From Bacteroidaceae bacterium (lineage in GTDB: Bacteria > Bacteroidota > Bacteroidia > Bacteroidales > Bacteroidaceae): DNA of 50,169 nt. The DNA is taken from the NCBI GenBank assembly GCA_017559845.1, contig JAFYQQ010000033.1, positions 1 through 50,169 on the forward strand. The letters run 5' to 3'. Each line of letters begins with the position of its first letter. Position 1 is the first letter of the stretch. A program made the translations under genes and the position numbers. Below are positions 36,509 through 43,928 of the stretch, in pieces. The notes beneath the pieces are model-generated. The model saw nothing but the letters and a program-made list of their open reading frames with translations. It did no database searches and had not been told where the DNA came from.

Positions 36509-37252
36509 ATGTTATTACAACAGTTTTTTGCCGCTTTTGGCCGATATTTGCAGCTCATGGGAAAGGTGTTCAGCATTCCGGAAAGGTGGCGTATGTTTTT
36601 CAGACAGTACATCAAAGAAATGGCACAGCTTGGAGTTGATTCCATCGGAATAGTCCTGCTCATCAGCTTTTTCATTGGTGCGGTTATTTGTATCCAGATC
36701 AAGCTGAATATCCAGAGCGCCTGGATGCCAGCCTTTGTGACGGGTTATACCACCCGCGAGATTATGCTTCTGGAATTCTCCAGCAGTATCATGTGTCTTA
36801 TCCTCAGCGGTAAGGTGGGCAGTAACATCGCATCCGAGATTGGGACCATGCGCGTGACGCAACAGATAGACGCACTTGAAATCATGGGTGTCAATTCTGC
36901 TTCGTTCCTCATTCTGCCCAAGGTACTGGGCTTGATAACGATGATTCCTTTTTTGGTCGTCTTCAGTATTGCCTTCGGTCTCATTGGTGCTTATGCCACT
37001 ACATACATGGGCGTTATCACAGTGGAAGACCTCACGTCAGGACTGCTTTACGACTTTAACCAGTGGTATGTCTGGATGTCAATCATCAAGAGTCTTTGTT
37101 TTGCGTTCATCATCTCCAGCGTTTCGTCCTTCTACGGGTATACGGTAGAGGGCGGTTCTTTCGATGTGGGCAAGGCCAGTACCAATGCAGTGGTGCGCAG
37201 CAGCATGCTCATCCTGTTTGCAGACATTTTCCTCACCCAACTCTTAAGCTGA
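36509..37252 (+). CDS. mlaE: MlaE-type phospholipid ABC transporter permease
   Basis: Start ATG 36509 (MLLQQFFAAFGRYLQLMGKVF) gives 247 residues, the usual MlaE size; the longer frame from 36221 lies antisense to lptB. Several transmembrane segments are visible (GIVLLISFFIGAVICIQI; MIPFLVVFSIAFGLIGAY; near the end SSMLILFADIFLTQLL). The MlaE signature is present: EFSSSIMCLILSGKVGSNIASEIGTMRVTEQID-like region (here RVTQQIDALEIMG). With MlaF it forms part of the system that maintains outer-membrane lipid asymmetry. The mlaF start is 7 bases beyond its stop. Confidence 0.94.
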   Translation: MLLQQFFAAFGRYLQLMGKVFSIPERWRMFFRQYIKEMAQLGVDSIGIVLLISFFIGAVICIQIKLNIQSAWMPAFVTGYTTREIMLLEFSSSIMCLILSGKVGSNIASEIGTMRVTQQIDALEIMGVNSASFLILPKVLGLITMIPFLVVFSIAFGLIGAYATTYMGVITVEDLTSGLLYDFNQWYVWMSIIKSLCFAFIISSVSSFYGYTVEGGSFDVGKASTNAVVRSSMLILFADIFLTQLLS

Positions 37253-37259
37253 TTTCCCT

Positions 37260-38015
37260 ATGATTGAAATAAAACATTTGTACAAGTCATTTGAGGACAA
37301 GGATGTGCTCATTGATATAAATGCCGTTTTCGAGGACGGAAAGACCAATCTTATCATCGGCCAGAGCGGAAGTGGAAAAACGGTGCTGATGAAGAACATC
37401 GTGGGCTTGTTTGTTCCCACCAGCGGACAGATATTGTATGATGGCCGCGACTTCATTGGAATGACCAAGCGCGAGCAGGTGCTTATCCGCCGCGAGATGG
37501 GAATGATTTTCCAGAGTGCGGCTCTCTTCGACTCCATGTCCGTATTGGAGAATGTCATGTTCCCGTTGGAAATGTTTTCCGATGATTGCCAGACCGACCG
37601 TATACGCCGTGCCAAGTTCTGCTTGGAACGTGTGAATCTAAAGGGTGCGGAGAACAAACTTCCCGGCGAAATCAGTGGCGGTATGCAGAAGCGTGTGGCC
37701 ATTGCCCGTGCCATAGCCCTCAATCCCAAGTATCTTTTTTGCGATGAGCCAAACAGTGGCCTGGACCCCAAGACCAGTCTTGTCATAGACGAACTGATCC
37801 ATGACATTACGCAGGAGTATAAGATGACAACCATCATCAACACCCATGACATGAACTCCGTGATGGGTATCGGTGAAAACATCCTTTATATTTATAAGGG
37901 TCAAAAGGAATGGCAGGGCAGCAAGGATCAGATTATGACCAGCACAAACGAACGTCTCAATTCGTTTATCTTTGCCAGCGACCTCTTCCGAAAGGTTAAG
38001 GAGGCCAACCAATAA
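37260..38015 (+). CDS. mlaF: MlaF-type phospholipid ABC transporter ATPase
   Basis: The 251 residues hold Walker A GQSGSGKT (34-41), signature ISGGMQKRVAIARAIA near 140 and Walker B YLFCDEPNSGLDP. The signature form with MQKR is typical of the MlaF/Ttg2A group. It pairs with the MlaE permease just upstream. No MlaD (MCE) gene follows in this window; the next gene is convergent, so the substrate-binding partner must be elsewhere. Confidence 0.94.
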   Translation: MIEIKHLYKSFEDKDVLIDINAVFEDGKTNLIIGQSGSGKTVLMKNIVGLFVPTSGQILYDGRDFIGMTKREQVLIRREMGMIFQSAALFDSMSVLENVMFPLEMFSDDCQTDRIRRAKFCLERVNLKGAENKLPGEISGGMQKRVAIARAIALNPKYLFCDEPNSGLDPKTSLVIDELIHDITQEYKMTTIINTHDMNSVMGIGENILYIYKGQKEWQGSKDQIMTSTNERLNSFIFASDLFRKVKEANQ

Positions 38016-38037
38016 TACATATTAATATATATACACT

Positions 38038-38075
38038 AACAGAAAAGAGAAGCCGATTGGCTTCTCTTTTCTGTT
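38038..38075. terminator. Bidirectional rho-independent terminator
   Basis: A perfect 17-bp stem (AACAGAAAAGAGAAGCC and its complement) with loop GATT separates the convergent mlaF and acyltransferase genes; T-rich arms on both strands allow use in both directions. It reaches the first base of the acyltransferase stop codon. Confidence 0.9.
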
Positions 38076-39367
38076 TAGGCGATATGTTTGAGCAAATCTC
38101 TCAGACGGGAGTGCAACGGCTTGTTAAGTGCCCATTGCCAGTCTGACCATGTGCGCAAAACAAAGGTGTTGTAGTCATAGAAGAAAGCGACACCGGGGAG
38201 AATTAGCAAAATGGCAATAATGGCAGCTACTAAGGGAAGTGTGTTTGTCGTCACAATAATCCACATCAGAACGAGTAGCGGCCACAGAATGAGGTTCACC
38301 CCGAAACGGGCGGTGTTATAGAAAGCCTTGTCCTTGACCTTGCTTACGATGAGTAGTGACAGCAGCCACGAGGGAAGCGTGGTGATGGCACAGTAAAGAT
38401 AATAGGGCAGCAGACAGAGCAATGCCAGGCTTCCGGCAACGGCGGCCGCCAATGGGCGCTTATGCTTGGTGGACGATGAACGTATATTGTGCTTTAGCCG
38501 CTTCTTCTTGAAGGCGGAGGCATTGGCATACAGTGTGGCGGTGTCTTCCTCCGGTGTGTTGGCTTTCATTTCCTGCACCTTCTTGATGGCGGCACGGTTG
38601 TGCATGAGTTGTTTGGCCGGGTTCAGGGAGTATGATTGTGCGGCAGAGAGCTTGGCCAGCTCCCACTGTGCTTCATAGTTTTCTGTGTCGGGGACATATG
38701 TGATAAGCTCGCTCATACGCGTGGCCAGTTCTTCGCGTAGCATGGACTGAATCTGCACCGGAGTGGCCTCTCCTTCATGTTGTTTGACAAACTCGGTTAC
38801 GTTGATGGGCCTGCCGAACGTGGCAACTGCAGTGGGGCGGTAGCGGAAATAGTGGCTGTACTCCAGTCCCATGGGAACGATATATACAGGTCTTTTATGC
38901 CCGAATTTCTTGTTGGCTTCAAATGCAATGTGGAAGATTCCCTTGCTCAGTGGCAGCAACGAGTGCTTGGGGCGGTGTCTTGCCTCGGGAAAGAGCGCCA
39001 GCGGATAGTGGTGGTTGAGCACCTTCACGCATTTGCGGATAATCTCTTCGTTCTGCTTTACAGAGGCAAAGCCGTCGCGGATACGGAAAATGGGCAACAT
39101 CTTCAGAAAGGTGAAGGTCTTCTGCAACAAAGGCCTGCGGAAGATGTCCGCACGGGTCATGAATACGGTGGCGCGGTTCATGGCACGCAGTATCACCAGT
39201 GCGTCCAGCAATGCGCAGGTGTGGTTACAGCCGATGATGACGGCGCCGTCTTTGGGAATATTTTCTTTACCCTTGACCGCAAGTCTGCGAAGCGACATGT
39301 TTATGACTGGATTTACCAGACAGCAACGTAGGAATGTGTAGAAAAGATTTTTATGGTAAACTTGCAC
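38075..39367 (-). CDS. PlsC-like glycerol-phosphate acyltransferase
   Basis: This 430-residue membrane enzyme transfers an acyl chain to a glycerol-phosphate acceptor. The acyltransferase core (residues ~30-210) has NHTCALLDA, where His49 and Asp55 are five residues apart (HX5D) instead of the usual HX4D, and FPEARHRPKHSLLPLSKG, the equivalent of the FPEG block. Three to four hydrophobic segments follow after ~310 (GSLALLCLLPYYLYCAITTL; LILWPLLVLMWIIVTT; LPLVAAIIAILLILPGVAFF). It is 16 bases after the BASS transporter gene on the same strand. Exact substrate (lyso-PA versus other) is not clear from sequence. Confidence 0.85.
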   Translation of the reverse strand: MQVYHKNLFYTFLRCCLVNPVINMSLRRLAVKGKENIPKDGAVIIGCNHTCALLDALVILRAMNRATVFMTRADIFRRPLLQKTFTFLKMLPIFRIRDGFASVKQNEEIIRKCVKVLNHHYPLALFPEARHRPKHSLLPLSKGIFHIAFEANKKFGHKRPVYIVPMGLEYSHYFRYRPTAVATFGRPINVTEFVKQHEGEATPVQIQSMLREELATRMSELITYVPDTENYEAQWELAKLSAAQSYSLNPAKQLMHNRAAIKKVQEMKANTPEEDTATLYANASAFKKKRLKHNIRSSSTKHKRPLAAAVAGSLALLCLLPYYLYCAITTLPSWLLSLLIVSKVKDKAFYNTARFGVNLILWPLLVLMWIIVTTNTLPLVAAIIAILLILPGVAFFYDYNTFVLRTWSDWQWALNKPLHSRLRDLLKHIA

Positions 39368-39383
39368 GGCTCAAAATAATCGT

Positions 39384-40340
39384 TTACTCCCCTCGCTTAT
39401 GGCTTCGGTATCTGAAGATGATGGCTGCGGTGAGTCCGGAGATGATGTGCCAGATGCCCCACCAGGCGGTGATAAAAAGCATTCCGCCGTTTTGCAGTTC
39501 GGGAGGGAAAATATTGGGGTTGAACAATAGGATAAGTCCGAGTCCGGAATTCTGTATGCCCAATTCAATGGTGATGGCACGGCGGTCGGGCCGTGGCAGT
39601 CCGGACAGCTCGCCCAGGAAATAGCCGGCGGCAAGAGCAGCACCGTTATGGGCGAACACGATGAGCAGAATCCATTTGATGTATCTCATGAACAGATCAA
39701 GGTTTTGGCGGAAAGCCAATATCACCATCAGCAGGAATACCAGAATGGAAAGGAATTGCAGAGGCTTGTTCAGTGCCTTGGCCAGTCGGGGCTGGTAGCG
39801 TGTGGTCAATATACCCAACACCAGGGGCACGCCGAGCAGGAAGAACACCGTGACAAAGATGTCCCATACGGGAATGCTGAGCGTCTGCAACGCGTTCACC
39901 GCATGGCGGTTGAGGTAACCCACATAAAGGCTGCCCCAGATGGCAAAGTTGGCCGGAGTGGTCACAATGGCAGCCATAGTCGTTACGGCCGACATGGATA
40001 CGGACAACTCCCTGTTGCCCTTGGATATGGACGTGATGAAGTTCGATATGTTCCCTCCCGGGCAAGATGCAACCAGTATCATACCCATGGCAACCATCGG
40101 CGTGATGAACTTATGGAAAAGGATAATCAGCAGGAAGGTCAATGCCGGAAGAATGACCCACTGGCCAAAAACACCGATGAAGATGGATTTTGGGTGGCGG
40201 AACACCTTGATGAAGGTGCCGGGCTTTATGCCAAGGGCAACACCATACATGACAACGGCCAGGGCGATGTTCAGCAGTTCCATTCCGGCCCTGTTAAAGT
40301 TGATCTTTACGGGATCAAGATTCAGAAGTTCTTCGTACAT
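39384..40340 (-). CDS. BASS-family (bile acid:Na+ symporter-like) transporter
   Basis: The 318-residue integral membrane protein has about nine to ten hydrophobic helices. The BASS hallmarks are present: GMILVASCPGGNISNFITSISKGN in one crossing helix and TIELGIQNSGLGLILLFNP (the ELGxQN motif) in the other, both forming the Na+ sites. Family members move bile acids, pantoate, pyruvate or other organic anions together with Na+; the substrate here is not determinable. The -7 box at 40400-40407 suggests transcription starts here and continues into the acyltransferase gene. Confidence 0.92.
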   Translation of the reverse strand: MYEELLNLDPVKINFNRAGMELLNIALAVVMYGVALGIKPGTFIKVFRHPKSIFIGVFGQWVILPALTFLLIILFHKFITPMVAMGMILVASCPGGNISNFITSISKGNRELSVSMSAVTTMAAIVTTPANFAIWGSLYVGYLNRHAVNALQTLSIPVWDIFVTVFFLLGVPLVLGILTTRYQPRLAKALNKPLQFLSILVFLLMVILAFRQNLDLFMRYIKWILLIVFAHNGAALAAGYFLGELSGLPRPDRRAITIELGIQNSGLGLILLFNPNIFPPELQNGGMLFITAWWGIWHIISGLTAAIIFRYRSHKRGE

Positions 40341-40399
40341 AATGATAATTTAACCGCAATATCCTGAAATATTTCGTCTTATTCATATGATCTAAGATG

Positions 40400-40407
40400 C
40401 AAAAGTA
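40400..40407 (-). promoter_or_regulatory. -7 box of the BASS gene
   Basis: TACTTTTG on the - strand, ~60 bases ahead of the ATG; no good -33 element is seen. Confidence 0.45.
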
Positions 40408-40857
40408 ATAAGTTTTTTTGAAGAAAAAGAATTTTTTGCCAGAATGCTTCGCGTAATTTTGAATAATTATGCAGATAAAACGGAGAATGGCAGCATGGGT
40501 AAAACTAAAATCCCGATTTTTTAAAACATCATTGCTTAGGTCTTGCAGTTCGTTGTCAACCAAGTTAAACAAGTTCAGCTCTGCTCTTGCGCAATCATAA
40601 ATTCCAGCATCTCAAAGCAAGTCTTTGCCAGTACCGCGACGGTACCATATAAAGTGGTACTGGAGTACCATCGCTTTGGTACTGCAGTGTATTAGGCTTG
40701 ACACTGCAGTTTCGTCGGCATGGTATTGTAGCGGTGAAAAAGACTGACCAGAAAGGCAACGCGGTGCGATGGGAAAGTCATGCCGTTGCGGCGGCAATTC
40801 CATGCTGTTGTCTTTGCCCACGCAACGCCTTGCGTTTTTGAAGGCACTTTATAAAAA

Positions 40858-40902
40858 GCAGACGCACTGCCCTATATATTATATATAAGGTTGTGCGTCT
40901 TT
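40858..40902. terminator. Rho-independent terminator next to a gene remnant
   Basis: GACGCAC (after AAAAGCA) pairs with GTGCGTC, which is followed by TTTT, and the loop TATATATTATATATA is AT-only. Either strand could use it; on the - strand it follows the stop codon of the remnant at 40928. Confidence 0.7.
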
Positions 40903-40927
40903 TCGAATCTGTAAATGCGGACAGGAT

Positions 40928-40975
40928 TTATCTGACCGCAATCTTCTTTCCGTTTATGATGTCCCGCAGTAAGGA
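40928..40975 (-). pseudogene. 3'-end remnant of a protein ending NGKKIAVR
   Basis: On the - strand a 15-residue frame ends SLLRDIINGKKIAVR-stop, 26 bases before a good terminator. The ending resembles the C-termini of exported Bacteroidetes proteins with a type IX-like sorting domain, where ...NGKKxxxR/K is common. Upstream the frame meets a stop at once, so only the tail and terminator of a former gene seem to remain. This reading rests on a short match. Confidence 0.4.
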
Positions 40976-41064
40976 CTTTTAGAAATTTCTTTCAACGTTC
41001 CGCCTATCCACCCAGCTCTTGCTGTCCATCCAGAGATTTCATTATTTTTATAATCAATAAGATT

Positions 41065-41250
41065 CTATTGTCTGCATATATTTGCTCCCAAAGAGATTAT
41101 CCAGAGACCATCATTATCCTTGCTTTCACGCACCAAAACACCAAACTTCTGCAATGCTGAAAGGTCGCGTTCGATGGAGCACTGACTCACCGACAAAGTC
41201 TCCGACATTCTGAGTGTGGGGGAAATATGTTCTCTGTTATGGCAAATATA
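41065..41250 (-). pseudogene. Remnant of a winged-helix C-terminus (AlbA_2-type regulator)
   Basis: A 61-residue open stretch (no stop between 41250 and 41065) encodes SETLSVSQCSIERDL followed by LSALQKFGVLVRES and DGLWIISLG. The pattern SxxTIERDLxxLxxxGVLxR...GxW is the typical DNA-binding end of AlbA_2/Fic-type proteins. The rest of the gene is missing, so this is a deletion remnant; a short product from ATG 41208 is conceivable but unlikely. Confidence 0.6.
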
Positions 41251-41273
41251 TTATTCGCTGTTTTTGAGTATAA

Positions 41274-41315
41274 GGGTCTGCGACCCGATAGCATGGAAGG
41301 GGATTACAAATCCCC
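41274..41315. repeat. Pair of REP-like palindromes
   Basis: GGGTCTGCGACCC (41274-41286) and GGGGATTACAAATCCCC (41299-41315) are perfect short palindromes 12 bases apart, of the sort dispersed in Bacteroidetes genomes. Confidence 0.7.
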
Positions 41316-41526
41316 ACCTCAATACCATTGGATGGCATATCCGATGGAACGTAGCAATATGATTAGGCATAATAACAAAAGAATCAAAAAGAACAAAAAT
41401 CAACTCGACATAATTTCTACAACCTCCCATATGTGTCTTTTGCCACGGTAGTTACTTTTCTTTTTCGTGTTCCTCTGCATTTATACAAAAAACACTTGTA
41501 AAAGAACAAAATTTCTTTCCATTAGT

Positions 41527-41557
41527 TCTGTTTTAACAATTTTTTTTTTTAAATTTG
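41527..41557 (+). promoter_or_regulatory. Promoter of candidate structured RNA
   Basis: TAAATTTG (41550-41557) matches the -7 consensus, and TCTG (41527-41530) lies 19 bases upstream as a one-mismatch -33 element. Confidence 0.5.
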
Positions 41558-41561
41558 CAAT

Positions 41562-41972
41562 TGGACTCTCGGTTTCTTGTCCATAATTCCACCGGAAGAC
41601 GTGCTCTTTCATGGGAATGGCAAGGTAGCCCACGCCGGGCAGAGTGAGGTAAAACTCATGATGCGGGCTTTGGGTGGGAAAGAGAGACTGGACATAGAAG
41701 GCGTTTACTCAACGCTTCATCGCTACGTTCCAAACTTCGAACACTTGGATCTCCTGTAGATGATGATGCAATGGTAGATGTCCTCGGGGTGTGTTTATAA
41801 GCATCACCTATCTTTAACGGTATTTCCACACTTGTGGGGCATGCTGTTATATATGAAGGTGCATTATATTCATATCGGCGTGGGCTTCGAAGTTGCTTAT
41901 CTTTACAGGGGTGGCAAGTTCGAAGGCCAGGAACGTGAGATAAGTAACGAGTACGAATCTCACGCTTTTTTT
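41562..41972 (+). ncRNA. Candidate structured RNA (~410 nt)
   Basis: The stretch begins just after a promoter-like site and ends in a strong terminator. Many inverted repeats are visible: a long-range stem TTCTTGTCCA (41574-41583) with TGGACATAGAA (41689-41699), enclosing CCCAC/GGGTGGG and GAGT/ACTC pairs; a stem in 41698-41717 (GGCGTT/AACGCT); TCCAA/TTGGA near 41730-41752; CCACA/TGTGG near 41826; ATATGAA/TTCATAT near 41853-41876; and GGGCTTCGAAGTTGC (41882-41896) with GCAAGTTCGAAGGCC (41914-41928). I compared it mentally with tmRNA, RNase P and SRP RNA and found no match. A TTG-started frame at 41577-41759 is not convincing. It lies directly upstream of the accessory cluster. Confidence 0.5.
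41934..41972 (+). terminator. Rho-independent terminator
   Basis: CGTGAGAT (41934-41941) pairs perfectly with ATCTCACG (41957-41964), followed by C and a run of seven T. It separates the candidate RNA from the gene at 42049. Confidence 0.85.
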
Positions 41973-42048
41973 GTGTCTTGTGTTAACCCTTGTGCATAAT
42001 TCATCGTGATATAATATAATAATAATAAATAACAAAAAAATTAATGAT

Positions 42049-42411
42049 ATGGGAATACTGAATAACTTGATGGATAAATTCAAAAATGCTGAATTTACCG
42101 TAGCGCCACAGAAAAAACTCAAGACAATCTCGGCAGATTTTAAGAAGGCATTTAACCTCTCTCTTGTCTTCTATAAAGGGGTACAGATTGCCGATGGCGA
42201 TTTGACATTGGCCGCACTAAACAAGAAGACTTCCAAGGAGGTAAAATCAACAGCTGATGGATTAAAAATCAAGGCAAGTATGAAGGTTGGTGATGCAGAG
42301 AAGCTGTTTGATACAAACTTTGGTGTAACCGTACAGATTAAGGATGCTGCTGGTACAAAACTAGTTCCTAACGGTATTACCATAGGTCAGGCTGCACGAG
42401 GTGAGTATTAG
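42049..42411 (+). CDS. Small protein of the 'viral A-type inclusion' type (paralog 1)
   Basis: The 120 residues contain a repeat-like beta/alpha pattern: KTISADFKKAFNLSLVFYKG, LTLAALNKK, KIKASMKVGDAEKLFDTNFGVTVQI and LVPNGITIGQA. The same order of motifs occurs in the protein at 43338-43652, so the two are paralogs. Relatives in Bacteroidales carry the name viral A-type inclusion protein without functional support. No signal or membrane segment is seen, so it is probably cytoplasmic. It is the first gene of the cluster; a TATAAT-rich stretch upstream at ~42008-42020 may hold the promoter. The next gene begins 2 bases after its stop, so the two are likely coupled. Confidence 0.8.
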   Translation: MGILNNLMDKFKNAEFTVAPQKKLKTISADFKKAFNLSLVFYKGVQIADGDLTLAALNKKTSKEVKSTADGLKIKASMKVGDAEKLFDTNFGVTVQIKDAAGTKLVPNGITIGQAARGEY

Positions 42412-42413
42412 AA

Positions 42414-43076
42414 ATGACTATGCTTGTAGATATAGTTCGTGCAGATGTATTTGCTTTCTTGGAGAGCAACGAAGAGTTGCTCTTCAATGAGAGAGACTTT
42501 CAGATGCATCTTGCTACTTGGTTACGTAATTCCGCTAACGTCTACGATGATGTGGATATGGAATACTATGTACCCAAAAGTGAACTCGACAACTATAAAT
42601 GGAATAGCGAGTTGCGTCTTGATATTGTCGTCAAAAAGGATGGTGAATATTGTCCTGTAGAATTGAAGTATAAAACCAAAAAAGTTGAACGCCAAATCAC
42701 TCGTTTCGATGAGGTATTGCATGACAAGGTCGTCGTAATGAAGAATCAAGGTGCACAGGACTTGGGCATGTATGACTTTTGGAAAGATGTTCGTCGTGTA
42801 GAGTTGGTGAAGAACCGTTTCAAGATGGTTAAAAGTGGATTGGCTGTGTTTGTCACCAATGACCTACTCTATACTAAAAAGAGTCGAACAAATTCAAATA
42901 ATTACTTGCTTAATATGAACGATGGTAAGCATTCCCCTATTAAACATTGGCAACAACCCGAGAGTGCTTGTGCAAAGACGCACCCCAATTTTGAGGTTGA
43001 ACGGGAATATACTATCAAATGGAATCAAATATATGTAGACGATGTGCAATTTTATTATTGTATAGTATCTATTTAA
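42414..43076 (+). CDS. PD-(D/E)XK nuclease-like protein
   Basis: The 220-residue protein carries the core of the PD-(D/E)XK nuclease superfamily: LRLDIVVKKDGEYCPVELKYKT near residues 60-82, with Asp in the first strand and the Glu-x-Lys pair in the next. An upstream helical Glu (NERDFQMHLATWL near 25) fits the fourth usual acidic position. Similar proteins are annotated as hypothetical or restriction-endonuclease-like. The C-terminal half (VFVTNDLLYTKKS, EREYTIKWNQIYVDDVQFYYCIV) looks like the rest of the fold. Cleavage is inferred, not shown; DNA or RNA target unknown. It starts 2 bases after the first small protein. Confidence 0.75.
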   Translation: MTMLVDIVRADVFAFLESNEELLFNERDFQMHLATWLRNSANVYDDVDMEYYVPKSELDNYKWNSELRLDIVVKKDGEYCPVELKYKTKKVERQITRFDEVLHDKVVVMKNQGAQDLGMYDFWKDVRRVELVKNRFKMVKSGLAVFVTNDLLYTKKSRTNSNNYLLNMNDGKHSPIKHWQQPESACAKTHPNFEVEREYTIKWNQIYVDDVQFYYCIVSI

Positions 43077-43101
43077 TATTTACTCATTAAAGACAAATAT
43101 T

Positions 43102-43308
43102 ATGGCAAAAAAATCAGTTATCGCTGGCGAATACATATTGTCTGTGTTAGATAATGGGGGTATTGAAGCCTATCGTATTTACGACAACATAAAAGGCGCT
43201 CTTCGAGAAATAGCAGAGAAAGAAGGTTTTGAATACGACACCAATTGGACAACTCGCCAGTTTGGTTCAAAACTTATCGATTTTCTGAATGAAAAGAAAA
43301 ATAATTAA
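43102..43308 (+). CDS. Small conserved protein, WTTRQFG type
   Basis: The 68-residue cytoplasmic protein has two likely parts: a short strand-rich start (YILSVLDNGGIEAYRIYDN) and a helical part (IKGALREIAEKEGF) followed by NWTTRQFGSKLIDFL. I recall this motif from small hypothetical proteins near the neighbouring family in Bacteroidales, but no function. A small DNA-binding fold is possible. The gene lies 25 bases after the nuclease-like gene and 29 before the second paralog. Confidence 0.75.
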   Translation: MAKKSVIAGEYILSVLDNGGIEAYRIYDNIKGALREIAEKEGFEYDTNWTTRQFGSKLIDFLNEKKNN

Positions 43309-43337
43309 TCAATATAATTAACCATTAACAAAAAATT

Positions 43338-43652
43338 ATGGCAGAATTCAAATTGGATGGCCGCATGAAGGTCAAGAGCTTGAAGGAGAATTTCAAGAAG
43401 TGTTTTGGTGCATCTTTGCGCGTTTATAAAAGCGAGTCTTGCAAGGGTGCTTTCGCAGATGATGAAGCTACATTGGCATCTATCCGTGCAGAGGGTAAGA
43501 AGGGTGGTGAACTCACTGTTGGTGGCAACCTTAAGGTTGGTAATTTCGAAAAGAAGATTGCTGAACTTTACGGTATCGGTGTACAGGTTGCCAATGCAGA
43601 TGATAGCAAGTTAGCTAACAATGAGGTTACTCTCGTTGCTGCGGGTAAGTAA
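43338..43652 (+). CDS. Small protein of the 'viral A-type inclusion' type (paralog 2)
   Basis: The 104 residues align with the protein at 42049: KSLKENFKKCFGASLRVYKS matches the first block, ELTVGGNLKVGNFEKKIAELYGIGVQV the third, and LANNEVTLVAAGK the end. There is no signal peptide or membrane segment. It closes the first half of the cluster, as a hairpin at 43669-43702 follows directly. Two diverged paralogs flanking a nuclease-like gene suggest that they act as related partners or subunits; this is inference only. Confidence 0.8.
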   Translation: MAEFKLDGRMKVKSLKENFKKCFGASLRVYKSESCKGAFADDEATLASIRAEGKKGGELTVGGNLKVGNFEKKIAELYGIGVQVANADDSKLANNEVTLVAAGK

Positions 43653-43668
43653 TTACAAATTCAAATAT

Positions 43669-43702
43669 AAGGAGCATTACCTTTTAATAGGTATTGCTCC
43701 TT
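43669..43702 (+). terminator. Hairpin splitting the accessory cluster
   Basis: AAGGAGCATTACC and GGTATTGCTCCTT pair with one mismatch across an 8-base loop. Only a short AT stretch follows, so it could be a partial terminator that lowers expression of the downstream genes. Confidence 0.6.
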
Positions 43703-43721
43703 ATTAACCCTACTAAAGGAT

Positions 43722-43928
43722 ATGGTGACCGGATACAAAAAGAATGGAGATTACGATCTCCGTACTAAAAAAGGACAGGAACTTAAAAAACAATCAGATG
43801 CAAGTAATGTTTGGGTTATGCGCCATATAATAGTACCATTGCTTTTGCTCGCTCTTTTATTTTTGATATTAGAGTGTATTTTTCCTGGTATAAATGATAA
43901 GATTGATAATTTATTACATTTAAATTAA
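43722..43928 (+). CDS. Small single-pass membrane protein
   Basis: The 68 residues start with a charged segment (GYKKNGDYDLRTKKGQELKKQ), followed by one transmembrane helix (HIIVPLLLLALLFLILECIF, ~36-55) and a short tail. The polar N-terminus is Lys-rich, so it should stay in the cytoplasm. I do not recognise the family. Its TAA overlaps the next ATG (TAATG), so translation of the two genes is coupled. Confidence 0.7.
   Translation: MVTGYKKNGDYDLRTKKGQELKKQSDASNVWVMRHIIVPLLLLALLFLILECIFPGINDKIDNLLHLN

Larger units (their letters stand above)
40341..42048. other. 1.7-kb region without intact protein genes
   Basis: This gap joins the core block to the AT-rich accessory cluster. In order it holds: the -7 box of the BASS gene; an odd stretch at ~40632-40700 with repeated GGTAC/GTACC/GGTACT motifs; a strong inverted repeat ending in T-runs on both strands (40858-40902); two 3'-end gene remnants on the - strand; palindromes at 41274-41286 and 41299-41315; and a candidate structured RNA with promoter and terminator (41527-41972). 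The short open frames are not protein-like. Confidence 0.7.

Noticed and set aside
40315..40572. 85-residue - strand frame upstream of the BASS gene
   Set aside because: It overlaps the promoter and the start of the BASS gene, and its sequence is low in protein-like features.
41577..41759. TTG-started 60-residue frame inside the candidate RNA
   Set aside because: No ATG start, no family recognised, and it is covered by stems that explain the sequence better as RNA. Kept only as a possible test for the RNA claim.
41562..41972. tmRNA or RNase P RNA
   Set aside because: The tRNA-like ends and tag frame of tmRNA are absent, and I do not find the conserved core segments of RNase P RNA.
42171..42383. 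Antisense frame opposite the first small paralog
   Set aside because: No start context or family, and it lies entirely in the shadow of the + strand gene.
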